A DNA stretch of 64,000 nucleotides, from contig NZ_FMBK01000001.1 in assembly GCF_900095025.1 (NCBI RefSeq), forward strand, positions 124,001 through 188,000, in the 5' to 3' direction. Below, piece after piece: positions 37,404-46,552 of the stretch (position 1 is its first letter; every line of letters starts with the position of its first letter). The DNA is from Acinetobacter albensis. GTDB taxonomy: Bacteria; Pseudomonadota; Gammaproteobacteria; Pseudomonadales; Moraxellaceae. Made by a program: the position numbers and the translations under genes. Below the pieces are notes generated by a model. It saw only the letters and a list, made by a program, of their open reading frames with translations, had not been told where the DNA came from and did no database searches.

Positions 37404-37479
37404 TGGTGGGCGCTGACGGGATCGAACCGCCGACATTCTGCTTGTAAGGCAGACGCTCTACCAACTGAGCTAAGCGCCC
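37404..37479 (-). tRNA. tRNA-Val (anticodon TAC)
   Basis: Identical Val copy, separated from the next Asp gene by only 12 bases; anticodon loop CTTACAA. Confidence 0.97.
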
Positions 37480-37500
37480 TTAAAAGGTCTATCATGTAAA

Positions 37501-37577
37501 TGGCGCAGCGGACGGGACTCGAACCCGCGACCCTCGGCGTGACAGGCCGATATTCTAACCAACTGAACTACCGCTGC
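37501..37577 (-). tRNA. tRNA-Asp (anticodon GTC)
   Basis: Identical Asp copy; anticodon loop CTGTCAC. A second Asp gene lies directly upstream, which breaks the Val/Asp alternation. Confidence 0.97.
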
Positions 37578-37627
37578 ACTTACATAATATCGCTATTAAA
37601 GTACAAACAATGTATTAAGAACTAAAG

Positions 37628-37704
37628 TGGCGCAGCGGACGGGACTCGAACCCGCGACCCTCGGCGTGACAGGCCGATATTCTAACCAACTGAACTACCG
37701 CTGC
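37628..37704 (-). tRNA. tRNA-Asp (anticodon GTC)
   Basis: Identical Asp copy, second gene of the transcript; anticodon loop CTGTCAC. Confidence 0.97.
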
Positions 37705-37728
37705 ACTAAAGTACTTAACGTAAAGGCT

Positions 37729-37804
37729 TGGTGGGCGCTGACGGGATCGAACCGCCGACATTCTGCTTGTAAGGCAGACGCTCTACCAACTGAGCTAAGC
37801 GCCC
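37729..37804 (-). tRNA. tRNA-Val (anticodon TAC)
   Basis: First gene of the tRNA transcript, about 28 bases downstream of the -10 element; anticodon loop CTTACAA. Confidence 0.97.
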
Positions 37805-37831
37805 TTCACGACTTCATCGTTTGTGTCGTGC

Positions 37832-37859
37832 ATTATAGAGAATCTATGCAGCCTGTCAA
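37832..37859 (-). promoter_or_regulatory. Strong sigma-70 promoter of the tRNA array
   Basis: On the minus strand TTGACA (37854-37859) and TATAAT (37832-37837) are both perfect consensus and separated by 16 bases. The position fits transcription of all eight tRNA genes. Confidence 0.9.
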
Positions 37860-38072
37860 ACGCTTTTCGGCCTGTTTTCATTTTTTTATGTTTGAGTGAT
37901 TAAAAAATAGGTTATTCGCTATAAAAACAAACATTTTCTATAATTTTTTGCCTATTTTATCTAAAAGTAAATTTAAACCAATCCATTTTTTCTAAAAAAA
38001 TAAACATAATCAACATTTATAAATCACGACTTACCCATACTTTTATAAAATCTGATTTGTTTACATTAATTT

Positions 38073-38588
38073 TTATGATGATTTTTTCAGCTTTAGGCTA
38101 TTTTCTGAAATATACACCAAAGCATCTTCAGAAATAAGATCAAATACTTCTAACACATCTTCATTACGCATCCGAATACAGCCATGTGATAATGGAATGC
38201 CCATTGGTTCTGTATCGGGTGTGCCATGAATATAAATATAGCGTTTAAACGTATCGCAACCTTCCCCCTGATTAAAGTTTTCTTCCAAACCTTTCAACCA
38301 CAAAATTCGCGATAAGATCCAATCTCGTTCAGGAAATTGTGAAGCTAAAGCTGCGTTATACACTTCTCCAGTCGCTTGACGTGCAATAAAAACTGCATTT
38401 TGAGGCGCATGATGACCAAATTTAAGTGCAACGGTATGCCAGCCTCGTGGCGTTTTACCTGAATCTTGTTGTTCGCCTATTCCATTTTTACCCGAAGAAA
38501 TTACATATTTTTTTTCAAGTTTAGGCAAACTTAAAGTTTGCTCTGCCAAATCAATCCAGATATCTGCGTGTTCTAAAGAATATGACAT
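38073..38588 (-). CDS. elsL: YkuD-family enzyme without signal peptide, ElsL-like L,D-carboxypeptidase
   Basis: YkuD-fold cysteine peptidase of 171 residues. The active site is complete: HGTPDTEPMG (His121) and SHGCIRM (catalytic Cys137, Arg139). There is no signal peptide, lipobox or membrane anchor, so it should be cytoplasmic, unlike classical L,D-transpeptidases. A. baumannii ElsL is a cytoplasmic YkuD protein that acts as an L,D-carboxypeptidase trimming recycled muropeptides, and this protein fits that description; orthology is inferred. It follows the DUF454 gene by 7 bases, so the two are probably one operon. It could instead be an L,D-transpeptidase-like protein of other function. 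Confidence 0.8.
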   Translation of the reverse strand: MSYSLEHADIWIDLAEQTLSLPKLEKKYVISSGKNGIGEQQDSGKTPRGWHTVALKFGHHAPQNAVFIARQATGEVYNAALASQFPERDWILSRILWLKGLEENFNQGEGCDTFKRYIYIHGTPDTEPMGIPLSHGCIRMRNEDVLEVFDLISEDALVYISENSLKLKKSS

Positions 38589-38595
38589 GTGCTGA

Positions 38596-38979
38596 TTACT
38601 CTATTTCTTTAATCGGTAAAGCTGAAGGCTCAGGACGTAACCACAGCCAAATCGCAACACTCAGCATGATTAAATCGGTAAAAATCTTGACCCAGATCGG
38701 TGCATTGGTCAACAGCATCACTACCGCGCTGATCAACATCATCATGCTAGCTAACCATTTTGCTTTACGCGGTACAGTACCGTTTTCACGCCATGATCTT
38801 AAAGTTGTACCATATTTTGGATGATTCAACAGCCAAGCATCCATCTGAGGCCAACCTTTAGACGCCGCCCATGCAGCCAATATTAAAAAAACTGTGGTCG
38901 GCATCCCAGGTAAAATCGCTCCGATAAAGCCTAGAATGATAAAAATCACCACTAAACTTCGCCAAAACAATATTTTCAT
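38596..38979 (-). CDS. YbaN/DUF454 family inner-membrane protein
   Basis: A 127-residue membrane protein with the DUF454 pattern: LGFIGAILPGMPTTVFLILAAWAASKG near residue 17-43, then HPKYGTTLRSWRENGTVPRKAKW, then two C-terminal helices. The function is unknown. It is the first gene of a likely two-gene operon with the ElsL-like enzyme; the link to peptidoglycan recycling is only positional. Confidence 0.85.
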   Translation of the reverse strand: MKILFWRSLVVIFIILGFIGAILPGMPTTVFLILAAWAASKGWPQMDAWLLNHPKYGTTLRSWRENGTVPRKAKWLASMMMLISAVVMLLTNAPIWVKIFTDLIMLSVAIWLWLRPEPSALPIKEIE

Positions 38980-39075
38980 TGCACAGTCGCCTTCCTACTA
39001 ATTGCGTTAGTATAAAGTGTTTTTACACATTATCCGCTGGAATTGTGCACTTTTAATTTAACGCTAGGTGTTGTT

Positions 39076-39942
39076 ATGTTCGCCTCTCAGCCCGCTTTTT
39101 ATTGTGATGAACCTTGGCTCGAATTTAATCACTTGCTGGTTCGTCAATTGGCTTTTTGCATTTTTAGCCCGAATATTTTAGCTTCGATTCCAATAGAACT
39201 TACTGTCAAACATTCCTTTAATTTACATAACAATGAGATTTGGAATACACATTTTCAAAATTATCATTCTAGATTATTGTTTTTAGACCAGCATCCACAA
39301 GCCCTTGAGCTTTTTGTACAACAGCTTAAAAGCACGCGTTTGGGCTTACGTTTTGAAATGCTGCTTTGGTTTTGGTTACTTGATCAGGATTATCATCCCT
39401 ATCAATTAATCGGTCATAGTATTCAAAAAATAGCAGGTGCAAAAACTTTAGGTGAACTGGATTTTGTCTTATTTAATCAGAATACTCAGCAAGTTGAACA
39501 CTGGGAAGTTGCTTTAAAATATTATTTGGCCGAACGCGACTCTTCTCTAAGGTATTGGTATGGTTTGAACAGAAGTGATACTTTATTGCGTAAACTTAAT
39601 CACTTTAGTCAAAAACAATTTCAATTTGAAGATGCCTTAGACCATAGAATTGAACAACGCTATGTCGTATTAAAGGGTCAACTCTATGTACCGCTTAATT
39701 TCTCAAATGACACGCCAGAATGGGTGAATCTTGAGCGTCGTCTAGGATGTTGGGGCAGTGTTATCCCACATAAAAATGATGGATTTTATCGATTACAGCG
39801 GCTTGAATGGATTTGTCCAGCTCACTCTGTCAGCAGCCAAACAGCAGATTGGTGGACAAACGGATTATATCGGCAGAAAGATCAATCCAATTTCTATATG
39901 TTTAGATCAGCTCCACTACTTTCTTGCACTTCTGATGAATAA
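39076..39942 (+). CDS. DUF1853 family protein
   Basis: A 288-residue soluble protein whose central region (RLGLRFEMLLWFWLL, then GELDFVLFNQNTQQVEHWEVALKYYL) is typical of DUF1853, a family of unknown function. The E.D...E.A.KYY arrangement is reminiscent of a PD-(D/E)XK nuclease core, but this is my reading. ATG at 39076 with AGGT upstream is preferred over the longer open frame that begins at a TTG (39043). Confidence 0.8.
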   Translation: MFASQPAFYCDEPWLEFNHLLVRQLAFCIFSPNILASIPIELTVKHSFNLHNNEIWNTHFQNYHSRLLFLDQHPQALELFVQQLKSTRLGLRFEMLLWFWLLDQDYHPYQLIGHSIQKIAGAKTLGELDFVLFNQNTQQVEHWEVALKYYLAERDSSLRYWYGLNRSDTLLRKLNHFSQKQFQFEDALDHRIEQRYVVLKGQLYVPLNFSNDTPEWVNLERRLGCWGSVIPHKNDGFYRLQRLEWICPAHSVSSQTADWWTNGLYRQKDQSNFYMFRSAPLLSCTSDE

Positions 39943-40070
39943 GTTTATCCAGAATACTGCTGTAATAACAATTAATTACTTTTCTACAATCAAAAACACA
40001 TATTTTTTATGGAGCACATTAATTAACCTGAGATCACATCAAAATAAAGACTTTATATTTGGAGATGATG

Positions 40071-40220
40071 ATGAAAAAAGTTCTAGCTGCTTCCCTTCTT
40101 ATGGCTTTTGTTTTAACGGGTTGTAATACATTTAAAGGTGTGGGTAAAGATGTATCTAAAGCAGGTGACGCTGTAACCAATACTGCTGAAAAAACTTCGG
40201 ATGAAATCCGTAGAAATTAA
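40071..40220 (+). CDS. Entericidin-like small lipoprotein
   Basis: A 49-residue lipoprotein with signal MKKVLAASLLMAFVLTGC (lipidated Cys18) and a short polar helix (GKDVSKAGDAVTNTAEKTSDEIRR). This is the layout of EcnA/EcnB entericidins, membrane lipoproteins linked in E. coli to a bacteriolytic toxin-antidote pair. Only one gene is present here, so a toxin/antidote role is not supported. Three ATG codons stand in a row; the third is taken because GGAG lies 6 bases upstream. A terminator follows. Confidence 0.85.
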   Translation: MKKVLAASLLMAFVLTGCNTFKGVGKDVSKAGDAVTNTAEKTSDEIRRN

Positions 40221-40235
40221 TTCACTCGTTGATGA

Positions 40236-40267
40236 AAAAGCCTTATCTTTAGATAAGGTTTTTTTTA
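40236..40267 (+). terminator. Rho-independent terminator of the entericidin-like gene
   Basis: Perfect stem ccttatct/agataagg (40241-40258, loop tt) with a T-run of about nine. Confidence 0.88.
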
Positions 40268-40334
40268 TTTAAAACTCCCCTTATCTTCGTCATTCCCCTA
40301 TTATATTGCCAAATTTTCGATTGATCTAGCCGAT

Positions 40335-41471
40335 ATGAACCACTCAGAAACTTTAGAGCTTAGTTTACAATTATTACGTCAACCTTCTGTCACACCAATC
40401 GATCATTGTTGCCAAAAAATTATGGCTGAACGATTAGAGAAAATTGGCTTTAATATTGAATCTATGCGTTTTGAAGATGTCGATAATTTATGGGCACGTA
40501 AAGGGATTGAACCACCCGTTTTATGTTTTGCGGGACATACCGATGTGGTTCCAACAGGCAGTTTAGAAGCATGGAATTCTGATCCATTTGTACCCGAAAT
40601 TCGGGATGGTAAACTATATGGTCGTGGCAGTGCAGATATGAAAACTGCTTTGGCGGCGATGGTCGTTGCTTCTGAACGTTTCATAGCAAAGTATCCAAAC
40701 CATAAAGGCTCTATTGCATTTTTGATTACTTCTGATGAAGAAGGTCCATCTATTAATGGCACAGTAAAAGTTGTTGAAGCGTTAGAAGCTCGCAATGAGA
40801 AAATGACGTGGTGTTTAGTGGGTGAACCATCAAGTACCCATCAACTTGGTGATATTATTAAAAATGGTCGACGTGGTTCATTGAATGCCAAAGTACTGGT
40901 AAAAGGAAAGCAAGGCCATGTAGCTTACCCTCATCTTGCGATTAATCCTATTCATACTGCCTCTAAAGCACTAGCTGAACTGTGTGATACCGTATGGGAC
41001 AATGGTAACGAATACTTTCCTGCGACTACATTCCAAATTTCTAATATTGCTGCGGGTACAGGTGCGACCAATGTCGTACCCGGTACGATGGATTTGTTGT
41101 TTAACTTCCGTTACTCCACTGAAGTTACAGCAGAAGAGCTTAAATCACGCACTTTAAACATTCTGGACCGTCATCAAGTCAACTATGATATTGAGTGGAC
41201 CTTGTCTGGTTTACCTTTCTTGACTCCCATAGGAGAATTAGTGAATGCTGCGAAAAATGCGATTCGTAATGTAACAGGAATCGAAACTGAACTTTCGACT
41301 TCTGGTGGTACTTCTGATGGCCGCTTTATTGCCCCGACTGGCGCACAAGTACTTGAACTCGGTGTTTTAAATGCCAGTATTCATCAAATTGATGAACATG
41401 TGAACGTAGCAGACTTAGAACCTCTTGCTGAAATTTATGAACAAATTTTAGAAGGCTTATTGGCCAATTAA
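40335..41471 (+). CDS. dapE: Succinyl-diaminopimelate desuccinylase
   Basis: Dizinc hydrolase that converts N-succinyl-LL-diaminopimelate to LL-diaminopimelate in lysine and cell-wall synthesis. The 378 residues carry the M20 metal ligands: GHTDVVPTG (His68, Asp70), GRGSADMK (Asp101), the catalytic Glu of [11 protein letters not shown] (136-137), and a final His in [12 protein letters not shown] near residue 350. The length matches E. coli DapE (375). No strong ribosome site is seen. A bidirectional terminator separates it from the convergent Chp cluster. Confidence 0.96.
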   Translation: MNHSETLELSLQLLRQPSVTPIDHCCQKIMAERLEKIGFNIESMRFEDVDNLWARKGIEPPVLCFAGHTDVVPTGSLEAWNSDPFVPEIRDGKLYGRGSADMKTALAAMVVASERFIAKYPNHKGSIAFLITSDEEGPSINGTVKVVEALEARNEKMTWCLVGEPSSTHQLGDIIKNGRRGSLNAKVLVKGKQGHVAYPHLAINPIHTASKALAELCDTVWDNGNEYFPATTFQISNIAAGTGATNVVPGTMDLLFNFRYSTEVTAEELKSRTLNILDRHQVNYDIEWTLSGLPFLTPIGELVNAAKNAIRNVTGIETELSTSGGTSDGRFIAPTGAQVLELGVLNASIHQIDEHVNVADLEPLAEIYEQILEGLLAN

Positions 41472-41486
41472 ATTGGATGTTAATCA

Positions 41487-41520
41487 AAAAAAGGAACTTA
41501 AATAAGTTCCTTTTTTTTTA
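41487..41520. terminator. Bidirectional terminator between dapE and the Chp cluster
   Basis: Perfect stem aaaggaactta/taagttccttt (about 41490-41513, loop aa) flanked by A and T runs. Confidence 0.88.
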
Positions 41521-41547
41521 ATATAAATCGTGATTATGGGCATTCAA

Positions 41548-42006
41548 TTAAAGCTTCAAAGTATTTTGAATGTTAACTAAATTGGGTATATGAAAGCTTT
41601 GATCTGCCATACGTACATATTGAAAAATGGTGGGATCATTTGCTGGACGTTCTTCATCAATTAATTCAGAAATACGCAGACGAATCGTTCTCGGCATTTC
41701 ATTGCACATTAAAGCAAAACGCTGATTGATTTCATCACCTTCAATCACTAAAGCCACACCTGTTTTACGCTCTGGATCATTTACTGCATACACAGGCAGT
41801 TTCAATTCATGCCATTCTACATGCGGGACTTGAGTTGCACTATCGAGTGCAGATAACACAATATTCTGTGGTAGCAGCATCGCCTCTCGATCATGGCAAT
41901 CTATAATGTAAGCATCAATAAATCCTGTCGATACAGTAATCAGATGATGCAACTCTTGTTGACTAATTTTTTCAACAGCAGCATTTGAAATCATATTTTG
42001 GCTCAT
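41548..42006 (-). CDS. chpC: CheW-like coupling protein, ChpC-like
   Basis: A 152-residue CheW-domain protein at the end of the Chp cluster, matching the place and approximate size of P. aeruginosa ChpC (168). It shows weak CheW features (YIIDCHDREAMLLPQNIVLS, VYAVNDPERKTGVALVI), consistent with a second coupling protein linking a receptor to ChpA. The assignment rests mainly on context and remote similarity. GGGG lies 8 bases before the ATG, and the gap to chpA is 4 bases, so they are translationally coupled. Confidence 0.75.
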   Translation of the reverse strand: MSQNMISNAAVEKISQQELHHLITVSTGFIDAYIIDCHDREAMLLPQNIVLSALDSATQVPHVEWHELKLPVYAVNDPERKTGVALVIEGDEINQRFALMCNEMPRTIRLRISELIDEERPANDPTIFQYVRMADQSFHIPNLVNIQNTLKL

Positions 42007-42010
42007 TTGA

Positions 42011-45000
42011 TTACCCCTGACTCATCTCTAACAAGTGTTCAACATGGCTGAGAAGTTCTGCCTCTTGGAAGGGCTTACCCATGTAATGTGAGACGCCTAG
42101 GCTAAATGCACGTTCACGATGTTTTTCACCTGTCCGGGAGGTAATCATGATAATAGGTAAATCCTTATGTATCTCATGATGTCGAACCAAATTGGTTACC
42201 TCGAAACCATCCATACGCGGCATTTCAATATCAAGCAACATCAAGTCAGGTTTTATACTTTCAAGCTGTTCTATTGCATCCACACCATCTTTGGCAGTTA
42301 CAATATCGTAGCCCTGACGCTCCAGCAGACGAGAGGTTACCTTACGCACTGTCACGGAATCATCCACAATCATGATCAAGCGACGAGCATCATTATGACG
42401 CGATAATTCACGTTGTTCTACCGCATGTTTTAGTCGCTGCGTCGCTTGAATTTGACGTGCAATATTTTGACCATCTAAAATCAGACAAACCTGCCCATCA
42501 CCCAAAATAGTTGCGCCTGCCACCACGCCTACGCTTGAGAACTGCTGCCCTATCGGCTTAACTACAATCTGTGCGCGTGAACCAATTAATTGATCCACCA
42601 ATAATGCGATGGTTTGACCACTATTGCCTTTAATTAATAATACAGGCAATGAATGTGCAACATGGCTTAAGCGAGGTAGAGGTTGATTGGCGACAAACTC
42701 CGATAAATAGCGCAATTTATAACTGGTATTATCAATTTTAAAGAAATCTTCTTTACTATTAAAATAGTCTTCCAGTGCAGAAGGTGAAATCCGGACAATA
42801 CGCTCAATTTGGGCCAAAGAAATCGCAAACTGTTGATCTCCCGCTTTAACCATTAAGGCATCACTCACCGATACGGTGGTCGGTACTCGAATCGTGAAAG
42901 TGGTTCCTTGACCTAATTCAGAGTCAACTGTGACATGACCACCTAAAGCTTTAATCTCACTTTGAACAACATCCAGTCCTACACCACGGCCAGAAATTTG
43001 TGTGACTTCTTTAGCGGTACTAAAACCTGGATGAAAAATAAATTGAAGAAGTTCTCGCTTATCCAACGACTGATCAGCTTCAATTAAACCTAAGTTTAAG
43101 GCTTTTTGTTGAATATTTTTTTCATCAATACCTTTACCATCATCACTAAAAGACACCAATACATCTGTGCCCTGACGGCTAATATTCAGTTCAATATGCC
43201 CAATTGCAGGTTTTTTAGTCTGAATGCGTTGCTCTGCATCCTCAATACCATGATCAATCGCATTACGTAACATATGTTCAAATGGTGTCACCAAACGCTC
43301 TAAAATCGTGCGATCCAGCTCACCTTCGGTGTTATTTACCACCAATTCCGTGGGACGATTTAACGTAGAGGAAGTCTGGCGTACAATGCGCTGTAGACGC
43401 GGTAATAAACGCGAGAAAGGCACCAGTCGAGTCCGCATCAGACTTTCTTGAATTTCTGCCTGAATACGTGATTGCTGCAATAACAATCCTTCAGTATCAC
43501 GAATTTTTTCAGCCAAAGTGGTTTTAAAGTCGACCAAATCTGAGGCTGACTCAGCCAAAGATTTAGACAATTGATTGAGAGATGAATATTGATCCATCTC
43601 TAACGGATCAAAATCGATATAACGAGAGTTTTCTGAACCATGTTTTGCAATAATTTGTGACTCTAACTCACCTTCCATACGACGTAATTGGTCAGCTAAA
43701 CGCTTCATCGCCAATTCCATTTCGTTTAAAGTATGACCTAGCTGACCCAAATCCATTTCAATACGGGATCGGTTAATCGCATTTTCGCCAGATAAATCAA
43801 TCATCTTCTCTACCAAATCGGCAGAGATACGAATCATCTCGTTATTATTTTCTAATTGAGTACTTGAATCCCACTCGCCCAACATCGCAGGCGGTTCAGT
43901 GCCATCTCCTTGAACAAATTCAATGATTTTAGGCGCAGAAGTGTGATCAAATTTACTCACACGTGTTGGAATTTGTGCAGTAACATCCACAAATTCAATA
44001 GATTCTAAACTCAGCTTTAAACTGTCAAAATGACTATAGTCCTGATCGAAAATCGCTTTTCTCAACCAGATAAAGGTACTTTCCAATAAAGAATCGTAAG
44101 CATTTGAATTAAAATGATGGACTGCAAACTGCTCAAATGTCGTTTCTAACTGATACGAAATAACAGCGACGGGTTCATTTTCAACCATTCGTGCTCCACC
44201 TTTAATACTGTGGGCTGCACGTTGTAATTGTAGAAGTAAACTACGGTCGCTACGCTGCTCAAACCACTGTTTTAGCAACTGATCGGTAGAATCTAAAATT
44301 TCTTCTGCTTCTTCAAAGAATACTTCTTCCGCAATTGAACGGATACTTTCTTCGGGATCATGAGCAGCGTCAAGATGAGATGAAATATTTTCCTGAACTT
44401 TCTCTGGTTCAGTTAGGCCTATTTCGGTAGATTCAACGGGTTGCTCAGCTAGATGCGCAACTTCAGAAATTTCAGAAGCCAGCTCCTCTATGCTTCCAAC
44501 TTGTGCAAGGTCTTGAATATTTTGCAAGATAGCAATAGATTCACGACCTGAATAATCAAGGTGTTGCTCACGAATAATTTGAATTCGATCGGCAATATCA
44601 TCTTGTATCAGGCGAATAATACTGATGAGCTGAGGCGTGGCTTGAATATGTTGACGAATCACACGCTCATAAATTGATTCTAATTCATGCGCAATCAAAC
44701 CAATATGTGATGCTAAAATCATGTTTGCGCCACCTTTCAAAGTGTGCAAATAACGCATTAAATTATTTAGAGATGTAGTATCTGTATAATCTTTTGACCA
44801 AGTATTTAAATCTTGGTCAATACCGGCCAATAGCTCTTCAGCTTCTTCAAGGAAAATATCCAACAGGTCGGCATCAAATTCCTGATTGGAATCCTCTGCC
44901 TGCATGTGTGCACGATCCGAACGGATTCTTTGAGAAATTTTTGCTAAATCAATACTTGTAGATAGATTATTTACAGTTTCAAGCGGTTTTGCTTGTACAG

Positions 45001-46378
45001 CTTCAGTGGTTTTAAATTGCTCTAGGTCTTGTTGCACAAAAGCAGAAAGATCACTTAAGATTTTCTGTACTTCATCGGTCAAGATGACACGTTGTCCTGC
45101 TGCCAAGGTATCAAACAGATGAATAAATTCTTGATGAGCGTATGAAAATAGCTCATAAGCATAGTCAATATTGAGTAATTCTGGTTTTAAAACAAGCGCT
45201 TCATAATTTAATTTTAGTTCCTGAGTAAAATCATAAATTCCTGTTGCAGCACGATTATCTGTATGAATTAAAAGTTGTTGTGCTTGCTCAGCTAATTTTT
45301 TGAGATATTCTGGATATTCTGATTTAGCACGTTTTTCAAATTCAAATTCTGCATCTAATAATAAATCGATATTTAAAGCAATTAGTTTAGACACCATCCC
45401 TTGAGGATTAAGCTCTGAATCAAATTCAGTTGAAGCAAAACCATAGTTATTCCATGCAGTATTGAATGTTGCAAAAATCGTATCGAGTTTTTCTGTTTGT
45501 CCCAGCCTTAAGGTATGTAAATAATCCCCAATAAATTCTGCATATTGCATTAAAATTGCAGTTTGCTTTGAAGACGAAATAATTTCTTCTTGTAGAAGTG
45601 TTTTAAATAAACTTTCAACCTTACTGCTGACTTCAAAAATGTGTTCAATTTGTGCCATGGATGAACTGCCACGCAAAGTATGTAGGGCGCGGATTAAGCT
45701 ATTATAACCCTGACTTTGGTTGTGTTCATTTTTTAAGAATTGTTCAATAATCGCCAAATGTTCTTCAGCTTCTTCAATAAAGATTGCCACTGTTTCTTCA
45801 ATGTCACTCGCTTGATTTGCAAGACTATCAATTGCGTTTGACTCTGACTCTTCTAACTCCAACCCTGTAATTTGGTTTTCTGCATTCAATGTAGTAGACA
45901 GCTCAAGGAGCTGTTCCAGTTCAGGTGCTAAAATTCGATTTTGCTGTATGTGTTGACCTAATAAAACCAGTGGACGCAAGTCGATATCTGTCGTTTGTAC
46001 AGTTTTAAAAATGGGGTACAACTTATATTGATAAATTTTAAATACAGTTTGCGTATAGCGCTGTACTGTCATATCTAAAGGAATTGCACCTGAAATGACG
46101 CGATTTAAGCTATCTTCTACAGCCCAAGCAAGCTCGCCTGCAGACTTCGCCCCCACCATACGCCCAGAACCTTTGAGAGTATGAAAATGACGACGAATAG
46201 TCTTTAAAATTTCTGGATCATTCGGGTTTGCAAACCAATCGATTAATAATGGATTCAATTCAACAAAAATTTCTTCTATTTCTTCAACAAAAATTTCTAA
46301 AATCTCTGCATCCTGATCAAGATAGCTATCTTCAGGAAGCGTGGTCGTTTCAACTAAATTTTTTAATATTTCTTTCAT
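42011..46378 (-). CDS. chpA: Chp system hybrid histidine kinase ChpA
   Basis: Central CheA-like kinase of the Pil-Chp system, controlling type IV pilus activity. The 1455 residues contain four Hpt domains with phospho-acceptor His66 (HTLKGSG), His233 (HTLRGSS), His545 (HTLKGGA) and His723 (HSIKGGA), then the dimerisation and ATPase region (about 850-1170, with RNAIDHG at about 1038-1044, DDGKGI and SGRGVGLDVV), a CheW domain (about 1170-1310), and a C-terminal receiver with Asp1383 (LLDIEMP). P. aeruginosa ChpA (about 2470 residues) has six Hpt plus Spt and Tpt domains, so this is a shorter version. A low-complexity acidic region lies between the third and fourth Hpt. It is the fifth gene of the pilG-chpC operon. 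Confidence 0.95.
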   Translation of the reverse strand: MKEILKNLVETTTLPEDSYLDQDAEILEIFVEEIEEIFVELNPLLIDWFANPNDPEILKTIRRHFHTLKGSGRMVGAKSAGELAWAVEDSLNRVISGAIPLDMTVQRYTQTVFKIYQYKLYPIFKTVQTTDIDLRPLVLLGQHIQQNRILAPELEQLLELSTTLNAENQITGLELEESESNAIDSLANQASDIEETVAIFIEEAEEHLAIIEQFLKNEHNQSQGYNSLIRALHTLRGSSSMAQIEHIFEVSSKVESLFKTLLQEEIISSSKQTAILMQYAEFIGDYLHTLRLGQTEKLDTIFATFNTAWNNYGFASTEFDSELNPQGMVSKLIALNIDLLLDAEFEFEKRAKSEYPEYLKKLAEQAQQLLIHTDNRAATGIYDFTQELKLNYEALVLKPELLNIDYAYELFSYAHQEFIHLFDTLAAGQRVILTDEVQKILSDLSAFVQQDLEQFKTTEAVQAKPLETVNNLSTSIDLAKISQRIRSDRAHMQAEDSNQEFDADLLDIFLEEAEELLAGIDQDLNTWSKDYTDTTSLNNLMRYLHTLKGGANMILASHIGLIAHELESIYERVIRQHIQATPQLISIIRLIQDDIADRIQIIREQHLDYSGRESIAILQNIQDLAQVGSIEELASEISEVAHLAEQPVESTEIGLTEPEKVQENISSHLDAAHDPEESIRSIAEEVFFEEAEEILDSTDQLLKQWFEQRSDRSLLLQLQRAAHSIKGGARMVENEPVAVISYQLETTFEQFAVHHFNSNAYDSLLESTFIWLRKAIFDQDYSHFDSLKLSLESIEFVDVTAQIPTRVSKFDHTSAPKIIEFVQGDGTEPPAMLGEWDSSTQLENNNEMIRISADLVEKMIDLSGENAINRSRIEMDLGQLGHTLNEMELAMKRLADQLRRMEGELESQIIAKHGSENSRYIDFDPLEMDQYSSLNQLSKSLAESASDLVDFKTTLAEKIRDTEGLLLQQSRIQAEIQESLMRTRLVPFSRLLPRLQRIVRQTSSTLNRPTELVVNNTEGELDRTILERLVTPFEHMLRNAIDHGIEDAEQRIQTKKPAIGHIELNISRQGTDVLVSFSDDGKGIDEKNIQQKALNLGLIEADQSLDKRELLQFIFHPGFSTAKEVTQISGRGVGLDVVQSEIKALGGHVTVDSELGQGTTFTIRVPTTVSVSDALMVKAGDQQFAISLAQIERIVRISPSALEDYFNSKEDFFKIDNTSYKLRYLSEFVANQPLPRLSHVAHSLPVLLIKGNSGQTIALLVDQLIGSRAQIVVKPIGQQFSSVGVVAGATILGDGQVCLILDGQNIARQIQATQRLKHAVEQRELSRHNDARRLIMIVDDSVTVRKVTSRLLERQGYDIVTAKDGVDAIEQLESIKPDLMLLDIEMPRMDGFEVTNLVRHHEIHKDLPIIMITSRTGEKHRERAFSLGVSHYMGKPFQEAELLSHVEHLLEMSQG

Positions 46379-46552
46379 AGTTTAGGCTTCTTACGTTTAT
46401 CTGCCACCAAGAAGGGCGATCAAACTTAATTGTCACCATCACGCAAGACCCAACTTTAACGTTAAGTTTATCTTGTCGATGCATTATCTGTTTTTGTAAT
46501 AGTGCATTCCATCCTTGAGTAAAATGCACCGTTCCATCCACTATTTTTAGAC

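Noticed and set aside
37314..37899. Short ORFs starting MAQRTGLEPATLGVTG on the plus strand
   Set aside because: These are antisense readings of the tRNA-Asp and tRNA-Val genes; the repetition comes from identical tRNA copies.
46350..46541. Minus-strand ORF of 63 codons between pilJ and chpA
   Set aside because: It overlaps the chpA start in another frame and has no recognisable domain; probably chance, although the 174-base gap is longer than the others in this operon.
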